Shown piece by piece: positions 34,629 to 42,561 of a stretch of DNA of 64,000 nt (positions within the stretch are counted from its first letter, which is position 1; the number at the start of each line of letters is the position of its first letter). Below the pieces are notes generated by a model. That model searched no databases, had not been told where the DNA came from, and saw only the letters and a list, made by a program, of their open reading frames with translations. The position numbers and the translations under genes are program-made. The DNA is from Candidatus Rifleibacteriota bacterium (lineage in GTDB: Bacteria > Muiribacteriota > Ozemobacteria > Ozemobacterales > Ozemobacteraceae): assembly GCA_015232575.1 (NCBI GenBank), contig JADFZL010000008.1, positions 62,001-126,000 on the forward strand, given 5' to 3'.

Positions 34629-36344
34629 TTACACTGTTTTTGGAGGATACATTATCATAATGTTATTTTCTGATAATAACTTCTCCAGGTTTTCCTGCAA
34701 CGGCTTAGCACTGAAGAAAATATAGCCTGTTCCCGGTTTTACAAGTGCTTTAAGAGCTTTTCCGGTAGCAATGAATTTTTCAACCTGTTCTCTGGTGACA
34801 GGTGTTTCCCAGTTTTTCACTTCAATAACAAAGTCGTTACCAGTTTCTGTTTTACTCTCCAGGAAAATGTCCACCTCTGTAAAATGGATCTGATCTGAAT
34901 AGAATCTTCTTTTAGCAGCACTGGTAAATTCGGTCAATTCATAGCCCTCAATGTAATTCTGTACAAGTTGTCTCAGGGGCTCTTTATTTATTACGGCAAA
35001 TAGCAGTCTGTTGACAACTGCGTATTCTGTCATAATTCCCTTGTAAAAACTTACTTTTCCCCATGCAGATTTTAGTTGCTGTCTGATATCTGTTTTAATG
35101 GTTTCAAGATCAAGAGAATCAATTTCCTTCTGATACATTTCTCTGAATATAATCTCGAAAAACTTATCTCCAAGCCCCCTGTAATCGTATCTTGTCTCTC
35201 CATAAGTCAAAATGTCTGTTTTAATAAAGGTATCGAGTTTCTTTTCAAGCTCACTGTCAGTCATTTCAAGCTGAAGATCATCCATGATTTCTTTTCTGGT
35301 TCTTTCATTCTTTCCATGTTTTGCCAGATACAGAACGATTCTTTTTCCATTTTTATCATTAATTCTGCTGATAGCGTCATTAAGGTATTCAGACCACATA
35401 TCTGCAATTTCACCCATTTCATCTTCTGAGGTGCGTGTTTCATGAAGAATAATTTCATTAATGCAGTCTGGACTGGTAAGATCTTTGTTGTTGAAGTCAG
35501 ATTTAAAAATACGTGCAATGTAGAATACATCGCCTTCTGTAAGAGACGCAATATAGGCTGCTGACTCTTCTGTCACCGGAGCATTAAAAAATCGCGAATG
35601 CTTATAAACTGCTTCCAGAGCTTCTTCCATGGGAAGGTTTCTCAGGTTCTTTTTAGTATAACGCCCTGTCATTTTTCTGAGTATTGTTAAAAGCCAGGTA
35701 ATATAGCTTCCAGTTACGATAACGGGCGAGATTTTACTCGCCCCCACATGATGGTATGTGCCACACAAGGGAAGAGGTCTTTCTTTTCCTTCAATCACTG
35801 TGTAGATAAATCTATCCAGATATTGAAACTCGTCGAAAATTTGAATGATGCGTATATTTTTTTCTATGGATATCCTCTCGCCAGCCCAGGAAGCATGTTC
35901 CCACGCCTGGTCCGAGTTATTTTCCCCGAGCCATCTTTCCATATCCACGGTATCTTGTACAATAATTTTATCGCCGTTAAACAACTCTCTCAACTCTGGA
36001 TAAGACAATTTCTTTTTTATTAAAGACACATCTCTGGTGACAAATGCCGCATACTGACGAAGTAGCGAGTTGTAAAGCTCGTCTGCCAGTTGTAATTGAG
36101 ATTTCTCAACTTCCCGTATTCTATAATAAAAAGGTACAATCATGGGATCGTTCATTGTGAACAGAATATTATAAAAACGCTGAATCAGAGCTGTTTTACC
36201 TTTTTTTCGCCTGGCAAGAAGGGCAATGGAGTTATTACATTTTTTCTTAACTCCCTCCAGCCAGTTCATCAAATAACTGATTTCACCTTTTCTTCCAGTA
36301 AAAATTTCCGTACTGCCTATTTCTTCTTCAAGAGCAAAAATCAT
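34629..36344 (-). CDS. STAND/AAA-type ATPase with C-terminal PD-(D/E)XK-like domain
   Basis: 571 aa. The P-loop is ARRKKGKTAL (K50), with Ala in place of the first glycine of the usual GxxxxGKT. Walker B is IQIFDEFQY near residue 170. A middle helical region includes a winged-helix-like part (about 330-410). The C-terminal domain has EVDIFLES and FVIEVKNW (about 500-525), the D...ExK pattern of the restriction-endonuclease fold. It resembles the archaeal-type ATPases with DUF234, as does the gene at 57657. Such proteins are often mobile or defence-related, but no target is known. GGAG lies 8 bases before the ATG. It stands on its own between convergent and divergent neighbours. Confidence 0.75.
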   Translation of the reverse strand: MIFALEEEIGSTEIFTGRKGEISYLMNWLEGVKKKCNNSIALLARRKKGKTALIQRFYNILFTMNDPMIVPFYYRIREVEKSQLQLADELYNSLLRQYAAFVTRDVSLIKKKLSYPELRELFNGDKIIVQDTVDMERWLGENNSDQAWEHASWAGERISIEKNIRIIQIFDEFQYLDRFIYTVIEGKERPLPLCGTYHHVGASKISPVIVTGSYITWLLTILRKMTGRYTKKNLRNLPMEEALEAVYKHSRFFNAPVTEESAAYIASLTEGDVFYIARIFKSDFNNKDLTSPDCINEIILHETRTSEDEMGEIADMWSEYLNDAISRINDKNGKRIVLYLAKHGKNERTRKEIMDDLQLEMTDSELEKKLDTFIKTDILTYGETRYDYRGLGDKFFEIIFREMYQKEIDSLDLETIKTDIRQQLKSAWGKVSFYKGIMTEYAVVNRLLFAVINKEPLRQLVQNYIEGYELTEFTSAAKRRFYSDQIHFTEVDIFLESKTETGNDFVIEVKNWETPVTREQVEKFIATGKALKALVKPGTGYIFFSAKPLQENLEKLLSENNIMIMYPPKTV

Positions 36345-36505
36345 TTTTCAGTCTCCAACTTCAGCTCAGATTTTTCCCAAATATATCGCCTCAAATTTAA
36401 ATACCATTAAATCTATCACATTCCCGGGTCAATGTCCATGATTGGGCAATCCATCAGCAAGATAGAGTACATTTTACTCGTTATTGTTGATTGCTGCTTT
36501 TATGC

Positions 36506-36535
36506 TTGCTCATTTCTTCAAAAATGGGGTAAAAT
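36506..36535 (+). promoter_or_regulatory. Possible promoter of the SDR gene
   Basis: TTGCTC at 36506-36511 and TAAAAT at 36530-36535 with 18-base spacing, about 50 bases before the gene start. Matches are moderate. Confidence 0.4.
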
Positions 36536-36585
36536 GGCAATGAAATACTAACTAAGACGCCTTATTAATGATCACTGTGAGAATA

Positions 36586-37308
36586 ATGGATATGAAGAAA
36601 GCAATCGTTATCGGTGCCAGCTCCGGGATTGGACGCGAATTGGCAAAAATATTGTCGAGGAACCAGTACACCGTTGGTGTAATGGCAAGGCGGGTTCAGC
36701 TATTGGATGAACTATCTAAAGAACTCGATGGAAAGCTTTTCGTTCAAAAAATAGATGTCTCAGACACCGGTGCAGCGATGGAGACTTTAAAAAAATTCAT
36801 AGATGAAATGGGCGGCGTAGATCTTGTCGTGATTAGTGCCGGGACAGGTGAAATCAACAATAGCCTGAGCTGGCACCTCGAAAACATGACAATCATGACA
36901 AACGTTAGCGGGTTTGCAGCTCTTGTTAATGTTGCCATTCAACATTTCGTGGAGAAAGGATCCGGGCATCTCGCAGGTATATCATCTATTGCAGCATTAC
37001 GTGGTGGAAGTGAATCTCCAGCGTATAATGCATCAAAAGCCTTTGAGTCCAATTATTTAGAAGGTCTTCGTCAGAAATTCAGGAAATCCGGACTACCAAT
37101 TACGATAACCGACATAAAGCCAGGATTTGTTAAAACGGCAATGGCCAAAGGGGACGGCATCTTCTGGGCCGCTGAGCCGGAAGAAGCCGCAAGACAGATA
37201 TATCAAGCCATCAAAAAGAAAAAAAGCAGCGCCTACATCACACGACGTTGGGTATTGATAGCATGGCTGCTCAAGTTGTTACCCGGATTCATTTATGAAA
37301 GACTGTAA
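36586..37308 (+). CDS. Short-chain dehydrogenase/reductase (SDR)
   Basis: About 240 aa, one Rossmann domain. The cofactor motif is GASSGIG at residues 10-16, followed by MARR near 34, which favours NADP(H). NxAG appears as ISAGTG near 85, and the catalytic set is S134 (GISSIAA), Y147 and K151 (YNASK). It reduces or oxidises a carbonyl or alcohol of unknown identity. The C-terminal helical tail (IAWLLKLLPGFIYERL) is hydrophobic and resembles that of SDRs that sit at a membrane. Starts at 36568, 36586 and 36592 are all in frame; GTGAG five bases before 36586 favours that one. The gene stands alone. Confidence 0.88.
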   Translation: MDMKKAIVIGASSGIGRELAKILSRNQYTVGVMARRVQLLDELSKELDGKLFVQKIDVSDTGAAMETLKKFIDEMGGVDLVVISAGTGEINNSLSWHLENMTIMTNVSGFAALVNVAIQHFVEKGSGHLAGISSIAALRGGSESPAYNASKAFESNYLEGLRQKFRKSGLPITITDIKPGFVKTAMAKGDGIFWAAEPEEAARQIYQAIKKKKSSAYITRRWVLIAWLLKLLPGFIYERL

Positions 37309-37614
37309 CTGGCATCTGCAAATAAGTGAAGACTCTTTACGATTATTAAATTATTCTGTATAATTGAAGGGCTTTAAATATTAGCTAAATAAAATAATAA
37401 CCACAAAAAATTGAGGAAAAACGAGAAAACAGGAATCCTCGGCAATCGTATCTGAAAACGCGTCAAGATATCGTTGTTCCAGAAACGGTTTCGACCGAGT
37501 GTAATTACTGAAACAAATTTGAAACTCTGAATTCCTGAGCGGTTGAAGGTAAATACCTTTGAGAAACTGTTTGCATGGCAGCTAAGTTAGGGATTATATG
37601 GCAGGAGAAGTAAT
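37309..37614. other. Intergenic region with a possible promoter
   Basis: About 306 bases. TTTACG at 37336-37341 and a perfect TATAAT at 37359-37364, 17 bases apart, may be the promoter of the exported-protein gene at 37615, with a long leader of about 245 bases. An AGGAG ribosome site stands just before that gene. No ORF or stable hairpin was seen in the leader. Confidence 0.45.
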
Positions 37615-38763
37615 ATGAAAAAAATCGTTCTTAGTTTGTTTGTACTCTGTTCTATGACATTTTCGGGCTTGTTCGCTGCTGGTCCATTATCATTAGAATC
37701 TAAAATAGCTGAAGAATACTACCCTGAACCTGTTGAAAAATTAATCAACAAAATGATTGTTTATGAAGACATGCTTGTCGGATTGCACCGTGAATATTGC
37801 AGGAATTTGTTTAAAGCAACTTCTCAGAAGAATTACCTTTACGAGCAGATTTCTGTTGCAATAAAGGATCACTTGAATCTTCTTTCAGCATTACTGAAGA
37901 AAAAATATTCTGATGAAAAAGATTTTTCGAAAATTGAAAAGCGTATAAGAAAGTATTTTGAATCAGATATTTTACCCGGCGACAAAGCAGCTTTTACACG
38001 CTTCTTTGAAATTTTCCCGGCAAATTTGAGGCAGGGGATTGACGACCTTGCATCTACCGCCAGAAACGAAGAAAAATCATTAGCTGATCCGAAAACACTT
38101 GAAAACTATGTGGCAAAATGTGCTGCAGATCCGAAGTTCTACAAAAGGATTCCTTTTGCATCGCTGTTCAATGGAATTTGTGATAAGTGGGAAAACCTGA
38201 TAAACCGAGTTAAGGAAAAAGTTGCAATTGAAGACATGATCAGGTTTCTCGATAGAGCAAAGGAAAAAGCCCCTGGTGATTTCCTGAAGAAAACTTGTTC
38301 CGAAATTCAGACCAGACTTGTACAAAAACTGATCGCTGAAATTGAGTTTGAATTCTCAGGCTTAATTGAGGATAAACTCTGTAAGGAATCAATTACTCTT
38401 ATTGCAAGACAGGAAAATAACTCATTGATAATCAAGAAATCTCTGCTGAAGGGCAAATTACGCACTTTCATCAAGAAAATTGGAAAACTTGAATGCCTGA
38501 AGGATAAACCCCTTTTCATGTCTATTCTTAACTCTGTATCAGGAAAAATAGGGGCTTTCAGCAGAAAGACGAAAGATCCTGAGGCTCTGAAATATATTTC
38601 AATGGTAGCTGACACCCTTGAAATGAATAAATTAGCCGGTTTCAGACATCTGAAAGAACAGGATGACACCCAGCCATTACTTAAATTGTTCAAAGAAATT
38701 GGAAATCATTTTGCCGACGAAGATATTGAAAAATGCCTTCCGGACATTGATAAAATTTTCTAA
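37615..38763 (+). CDS. Exported helical protein of unknown function
   Basis: 382 aa with a clean Sec signal (MKKIVLSLFVLCSMTFSGLFAA, cleavage near FAA-GP) and AGGAG 7 bases before the ATG. The mature part is almost entirely helical, Lys/Glu rich, with a few cysteines (CRNLF, CAADP, CDKWE, CSEI, CKES, CLKD). No family, catalytic motif or lipobox is visible. The signal is followed by LESKIAEEYYPEPVEKLINKM. The strong hairpin 8 bases after the stop probably ends its transcript. It has no obvious operon partner. Confidence 0.72.
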   Translation: MKKIVLSLFVLCSMTFSGLFAAGPLSLESKIAEEYYPEPVEKLINKMIVYEDMLVGLHREYCRNLFKATSQKNYLYEQISVAIKDHLNLLSALLKKKYSDEKDFSKIEKRIRKYFESDILPGDKAAFTRFFEIFPANLRQGIDDLASTARNEEKSLADPKTLENYVAKCAADPKFYKRIPFASLFNGICDKWENLINRVKEKVAIEDMIRFLDRAKEKAPGDFLKKTCSEIQTRLVQKLIAEIEFEFSGLIEDKLCKESITLIARQENNSLIIKKSLLKGKLRTFIKKIGKLECLKDKPLFMSILNSVSGKIGAFSRKTKDPEALKYISMVADTLEMNKLAGFRHLKEQDDTQPLLKLFKEIGNHFADEDIEKCLPDIDKIF

Positions 38764-38770
38764 TAATATT

Positions 38771-38821
38771 CAGAGAACCTCACCTTCTCCCCATTGCGTT
38801 GTGGAAGGGTGAGGTTCTCTG
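38771..38821. terminator. Long hairpin between convergent genes
   Basis: A perfect 14-bp stem, CAGAGAACCTCACC at 38771-38784 with its complement at 38808-38821, and a loop that can form further pairs. There is no run of T, so it may be a repeat element used as a bidirectional terminator. Confidence 0.6.
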
Positions 38822-38909
38822 CTGTAAACTCAAAAATAAATTCAGACTTCCTGATCCGTGCAGAATAAGCGGAGAAAACAGAATGAACGAATTTATAGAG
38901 CCTAAAAGC

Positions 38910-39743
38910 TTATTTCGACTGTGGGCAAGTTTCTTTTCTTTTTTGTACGGCGTCAATGAGCGATTTGAAGAAAATTCCAAATCTTGAATCGTATTCAAAA
39001 GCATCTTCCGGATGAAACTGAACTCCAACAATGTATTGGTCTGAAGTTCCTTCAATCATTTCAACAATGCCGTCAGGTGATCGACCAGTTACAATAAAGT
39101 TTTTTCCGATCTGCTTAACACACTGATGATGATAAGTCGGGACCACCAAGTCAGCGCCTTTAAATTCATTGTAAAAGCGACTTGCCGGTTCAACAATAAC
39201 TCGGTGAGCTGCGAAAACTGTTTTTCCATTGACTTTTTTCCGGTGTGAATCAGGCTTTACATAAGGGCAGTGAGTTGGAATATCCTGAATAAGACTTCCG
39301 CCGAAAAACACATTCAAAATCTGCTCCCCGCGGCAGATTCCCAGAATTGGAAGGTTGTTTTTAATGGCGTGAGAAATTAACCTGTATTCAAATTCATCCA
39401 GCTCATCATTGATAGTTTCAAGCTTCGGGTCCGGGTCTTCTCTGTAACGCGCAGGATTAACGTCTTTTCCGCCAGGAATAAGAAGTCCGTCAAGACAACG
39501 GATTTTCATTTCTGTCAAAACCGAATTCTCTGAACTGGAAAGAATTACCATTTTTCCACCGAAGGCTTCAATGCCTTTTTTATAGAGCATAATATCCCCC
39601 GGTTTTCCACTTTTAAGAGCATTATACTGTTTTTCCGTAAAAACCAGACCAATCTTCAGATCAGATGCTTCAAGGATTCCAATCTGAAGAACAGTACAAA
39701 TAACCGCAACAACGAACAAAAATCTGCTGAAAAACCTTTTCAC
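38910..39743 (-). CDS. Exported class-I glutamine amidotransferase-like hydrolase (peptidase C26)
   Basis: 277 aa from GTG 39743, chosen because GGAGG lies 7 bases before it; a TTG at 39749 is too close to that site. A Sec signal covers about 1-27 (RFLFVVAVICTVLQIG, cleavage near LEA-SD). The rest fits peptidase C26/PuuD-type gamma-glutamyl hydrolases: LLIPGGKDVNP, the nucleophile C137 in LGICRGEQ, and the VGVQFHPEDAF histidine-glutamate pair. Known relatives hydrolyse gamma-glutamyl-GABA or folylpolyglutamate in the cytoplasm. An exported form is unusual and suggests a periplasmic substrate such as a peptide or poly-gamma-glutamate (inference). Confidence 0.85.
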   Translation of the reverse strand: MKRFFSRFLFVVAVICTVLQIGILEASDLKIGLVFTEKQYNALKSGKPGDIMLYKKGIEAFGGKMVILSSSENSVLTEMKIRCLDGLLIPGGKDVNPARYREDPDPKLETINDELDEFEYRLISHAIKNNLPILGICRGEQILNVFFGGSLIQDIPTHCPYVKPDSHRKKVNGKTVFAAHRVIVEPASRFYNEFKGADLVVPTYHHQCVKQIGKNFIVTGRSPDGIVEMIEGTSDQYIVGVQFHPEDAFEYDSRFGIFFKSLIDAVQKRKETCPQSK

Positions 39744-39932
39744 AAACAACCTCCAATGATTATACTCACTACCAATAAGAAACAGAGTGCACTTTCGTAA
39801 AGGATATAAAAAGGCATAGAAATATTCCGGTTTTTAGATTAAGAGCCCTCGTCCCGACCCTATCCCACGCTGACAGCGGGGAGAGGGAGAAAATAGGAAC
39901 TTTTCAATGCGCGTTGATATAGTAGTAATCTA

Positions 39933-39978
39933 CTGTCATTTCGAGCGAAGGGAGAAATCTGGTATCTTCTACGTCGAG
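39933..39978. repeat. Dispersed element (copy B)
   Basis: CTGTCATTTCGAGCGAAGG leads into GAGAAATCTGGTATCTTC and ends CGTCGAG. In reverse complement it matches 30249-30293 with one substitution and small gaps over about 45 bases. Only one terminal arm is clear in this copy. Confidence 0.75.
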
Positions 39979-40037
39979 GTAGCACAGACAAGGCAAATCA
40001 CGTTTTTCCACATCAAACCCCTCCTCCAGATTACTCA

Positions 40038-40100
40038 TCCGTAGTTTCCGTGATTTCCGCGTATTCCGTGGTTTCCACATCTTCCATGGTTTCCGTGGTT
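40038..40100. repeat. Degenerate 9-bp tandem repeats (TTCCGTGGT type)
   Basis: About seven imperfect units based on TTCCGTGGT run from 40038 to 40100, ending 10 bases before the pseudouridine synthase stop codon. A simple-repeat stretch; no function is apparent. Confidence 0.75.
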
Positions 40101-40110
40101 AAAAATCATT

Positions 40111-40842
40111 TTACAATTCAAAAACTTTTCGCAGCGAAGAAATTTCATCCTGCGAAAGAGTTCTCATCGAACCTTCTGGAAGATCTCCGAGAAGAATGCT
40201 TCCGAAACGTGATCGTTTCAGAGAAGTCACTCTGCGCTCAAAATATTGAAACATCCGCTTTACCTGACGCTTTCTGCCTTCCCGCAGAATTACGCTGTAT
40301 GTAGAATCTCCCAGGGGCGTGATCTGACATGGCGAGGTTAAACCGTCTTCAAGAGGAACACCAGCCGAAAACATATCAAGTTGTTCCTTAGAAAGATCGC
40401 CGCCCGCTATCACCGCCAGATATTCTTTTTCAACCTTAAATCTTGGATGCAAAAGACGATTGGCAAGTTCACCATCGTTGGTAAGCAGCAAAAGGCCTGT
40501 CGTGTCGTAATCAAGTCTTCCGACCGGAAACACTCTCGGAAGATCCTTCAGAAAATCTTTTATCGTCTTTCTTTCAAAATCATCCTTCAATGAAGAAAGA
40601 ACATTTGCGGGCTTGTTAAAAGCGAAAATCTTCATTCCGGAACAGTTGTCCTTCACTTCATGACCGTCAATTTCAATTTTGACGGTATCCGGGCAGACTT
40701 TCAGTCCCTGTTGTGTTACGGTTTCACCGTTTACTTTTATTCGGCGCTCATCTATAAGCGCCTCAACAGTCCGTCTGGAAGCGACACCCCAGTCAGATAA
40801 AAGTTTTTGAATGCGGATTGGTTGTGTAACAGATTCGGTCAT
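40111..40842 (-). CDS. rRNA pseudouridine synthase, RluB/RsuA family
   Basis: 243 aa. An S4 RNA-binding domain covers about 8-60 (RIQKLLSDWGVASRRT, VNGE). The catalytic domain has the family signature GRLDYDTTGLLLLTNDG near residues 108-124, with catalytic aspartate D111, and later LHPRFKVEKEYL and REGRKRQVKRMF. It isomerises a uridine to pseudouridine in ribosomal RNA, most likely 23S (RluB-type) but RsuA/RluE/RluF specificity cannot be told apart here. Its ATG overlaps the stop of the upstream exported-protein gene by 4 bases, an odd functional pairing. Confidence 0.92.
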   Translation of the reverse strand: MTESVTQPIRIQKLLSDWGVASRRTVEALIDERRIKVNGETVTQQGLKVCPDTVKIEIDGHEVKDNCSGMKIFAFNKPANVLSSLKDDFERKTIKDFLKDLPRVFPVGRLDYDTTGLLLLTNDGELANRLLHPRFKVEKEYLAVIAGGDLSKEQLDMFSAGVPLEDGLTSPCQITPLGDSTYSVILREGRKRQVKRMFQYFERRVTSLKRSRFGSILLGDLPEGSMRTLSQDEISSLRKVFEL

Positions 40843-42545
40843 TGTGCTGAAGCTCCTCTTGCAGTTGCCTGAAAATTCATCATTCTTCCTTCCGGTGAAT
40901 CGAAGTAGTTGCCACTCTGAAAAAACGGCTCAGTGATGCCGGGAATTGATTCGAGCGATTTGAAAAGATGCGAAAAGATTAAACCACTCTTGGGTGTTGT
41001 ACCAGTTATCTTGATTTTTCCATCAGAGGTATAAGAAAACTCAGCAAGAACAAGGCCTGCTGTTTTTGTTTTATCACCGCTGAAAAAAGGAAAGTATTTT
41101 GTAAAAAAAGACGCTACAGTCTTTTCAAAAGCAGAATAAGAGCCGCCTTTTCCGGAACAATAAATGGTAAAATAATAATTGCCCGCTTCATTTCGACTGG
41201 CAGTAAATCTTTTTATTGAACCATTCTTTCCCGCTTTTATGAAATCAACAAATTTTCCAAAATTTTCCGGACCAATAGCCAGTGTCAATTCAATATTAGC
41301 GCCAGAACCTGTTTTGGAAATAATCTTGCCGAAGTCAACACTGCTGTCATCAAATTCCGAAGTTTGGGAATCGCCCTTTACGACATCTTCTCCAGGCAGA
41401 TCGAATACCAGAAGAGTGTATTCTTTGCCATTTTCATCTGAAAAAACTTTCTTTTCAACAGATTTCCAGCCAGATGTTGCCGCCGTTCCCTGAATTTCAG
41501 GAATAGTCGAGCTATCATAGACTGAAGCCTTGATAGCTTTGGAATTGGAATCTGAATAAAGTTTTATTTCACCTTCACCGAATACAGGCCAGCTAATCGC
41601 GAGTGTTCCAGACAACTGAGCCGCTGACAATGACATTTTATCGTTCTGAGAAACGAATATTTTCCCCTTTAATCTGTTTTTATCATTCGACAGGAATAAT
41701 TCAAGAGAAGAAATATCTCCGATGTTCTGCGATTTAATTATTTCAAATAACGACACAGCAGAATCTATTTTGAATGTTCCACTTATGCTCCAGACCGGTT
41801 TACCCGAACTGGAAAAATTCATCGCCACTTCATCAGCATTAATCTGAGATGAAAGGCTCGAAAAGGCGCTTATAACATCAGGAACACCCTGATCTGAAAT
41901 CGCAGCAGAAGTTTCGTTTATGTCAAAGTTAAACAGATTGCCAGTTCCAAAGTTGCTTTTTGAAATACGACTGACATGAAAATTCTGCGCTCTTGAGGCA
42001 AAGTTTTTAACATTATCAATATCTATCGCCAGCAGCGAAACGGTCTTTTGTTTACCACTGACATAATTCATTGAAAAAATCATCAGATCCAGAGGGGTTT
42101 TTCCAGGAGAAAAGAATTGAAAATCATTAACAACCAACGGCTTGAATAAATCTGCAACAACAGGCGACTGCCTGCTGCCTGCATTGAGAGTCATGGTGAT
42201 ATTCAGCTTTCCTGTGTTATCTGTGGCCGAAACAGCCGGCTTTAAAGAGAACTGGTCTATTCCAACCGGATATTTTGAATTGAAGGTGTCGATAAATTTC
42301 TGAAGAGAATCATAGTCTTTTATTAGAAATGATATTCGGAAGGAATCGCCTCCGCTGCTTCGATTATTATTGCATTGAAAATTTTCAAGATTTTGGGAAT
42401 TAGCAAGCTCAAGCAGAAAGGAAAAAACTCCTGAATTTCCGGCAATACTTTCAAGTTGACCACCTGCATCAGTGCTATTCTGGCAATATGACGCAGAATG
42501 CAAAAAACAAATCATGACAGCCACGAATAAAAACCTCTTATTCAT
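40839..42545 (-). CDS. Large exported protein of unknown function
   Basis: 568 aa from ATG 42545 (MNKRFLF), preceded by AAAGGA; the upstream in-frame part overlaps the P-type ATPase gene and lacks a ribosome site. A Sec signal covers about 1-19 (FLFVAVMICFLHSASYC). The cysteine at its end is not in a good lipobox. The mature part is mostly beta, Ser/Gly/Asn rich, with recurring pieces of the type (I/L)..F(I/V)D.. (for example DYDSLQKFIDTFNSKY and GPENFGKFVDFIKAG), each followed by a strand-rich stretch. That suggests two or more copies of one small alpha-beta domain. No family was recognised. It is 16 bases downstream of the P-type ATPase gene and overlaps the pseudouridine synthase gene. Confidence 0.7.
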   Translation of the reverse strand: MNKRFLFVAVMICFLHSASYCQNSTDAGGQLESIAGNSGVFSFLLELANSQNLENFQCNNNRSSGGDSFRISFLIKDYDSLQKFIDTFNSKYPVGIDQFSLKPAVSATDNTGKLNITMTLNAGSRQSPVVADLFKPLVVNDFQFFSPGKTPLDLMIFSMNYVSGKQKTVSLLAIDIDNVKNFASRAQNFHVSRISKSNFGTGNLFNFDINETSAAISDQGVPDVISAFSSLSSQINADEVAMNFSSSGKPVWSISGTFKIDSAVSLFEIIKSQNIGDISSLELFLSNDKNRLKGKIFVSQNDKMSLSAAQLSGTLAISWPVFGEGEIKLYSDSNSKAIKASVYDSSTIPEIQGTAATSGWKSVEKKVFSDENGKEYTLLVFDLPGEDVVKGDSQTSEFDDSSVDFGKIISKTGSGANIELTLAIGPENFGKFVDFIKAGKNGSIKRFTASRNEAGNYYFTIYCSGKGGSYSAFEKTVASFFTKYFPFFSGDKTKTAGLVLAEFSYTSDGKIKITGTTPKSGLIFSHLFKSLESIPGITEPFFQSGNYFDSPEGRMMNFQATARGASAQ

Positions 42546-42561
42546 ATATTTCCTTTCCAAT

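Larger units (their letters stand above)
39744..40110. other. Repeat-rich intergenic region
   Basis: About 367 bases without a gene, made mostly of repeats. A G/C-rich hairpin (CCCTCGTCCC with GGGGAGAGGG, 39846-39887) is followed by copy B of the dispersed element (39933-39978) and a run of degenerate 9-bp repeats (40038-40100). The stretch lies upstream of the minus-strand amidotransferase gene and downstream of the pseudouridine synthase gene, so only the former's promoter is expected here. Confidence 0.7.
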
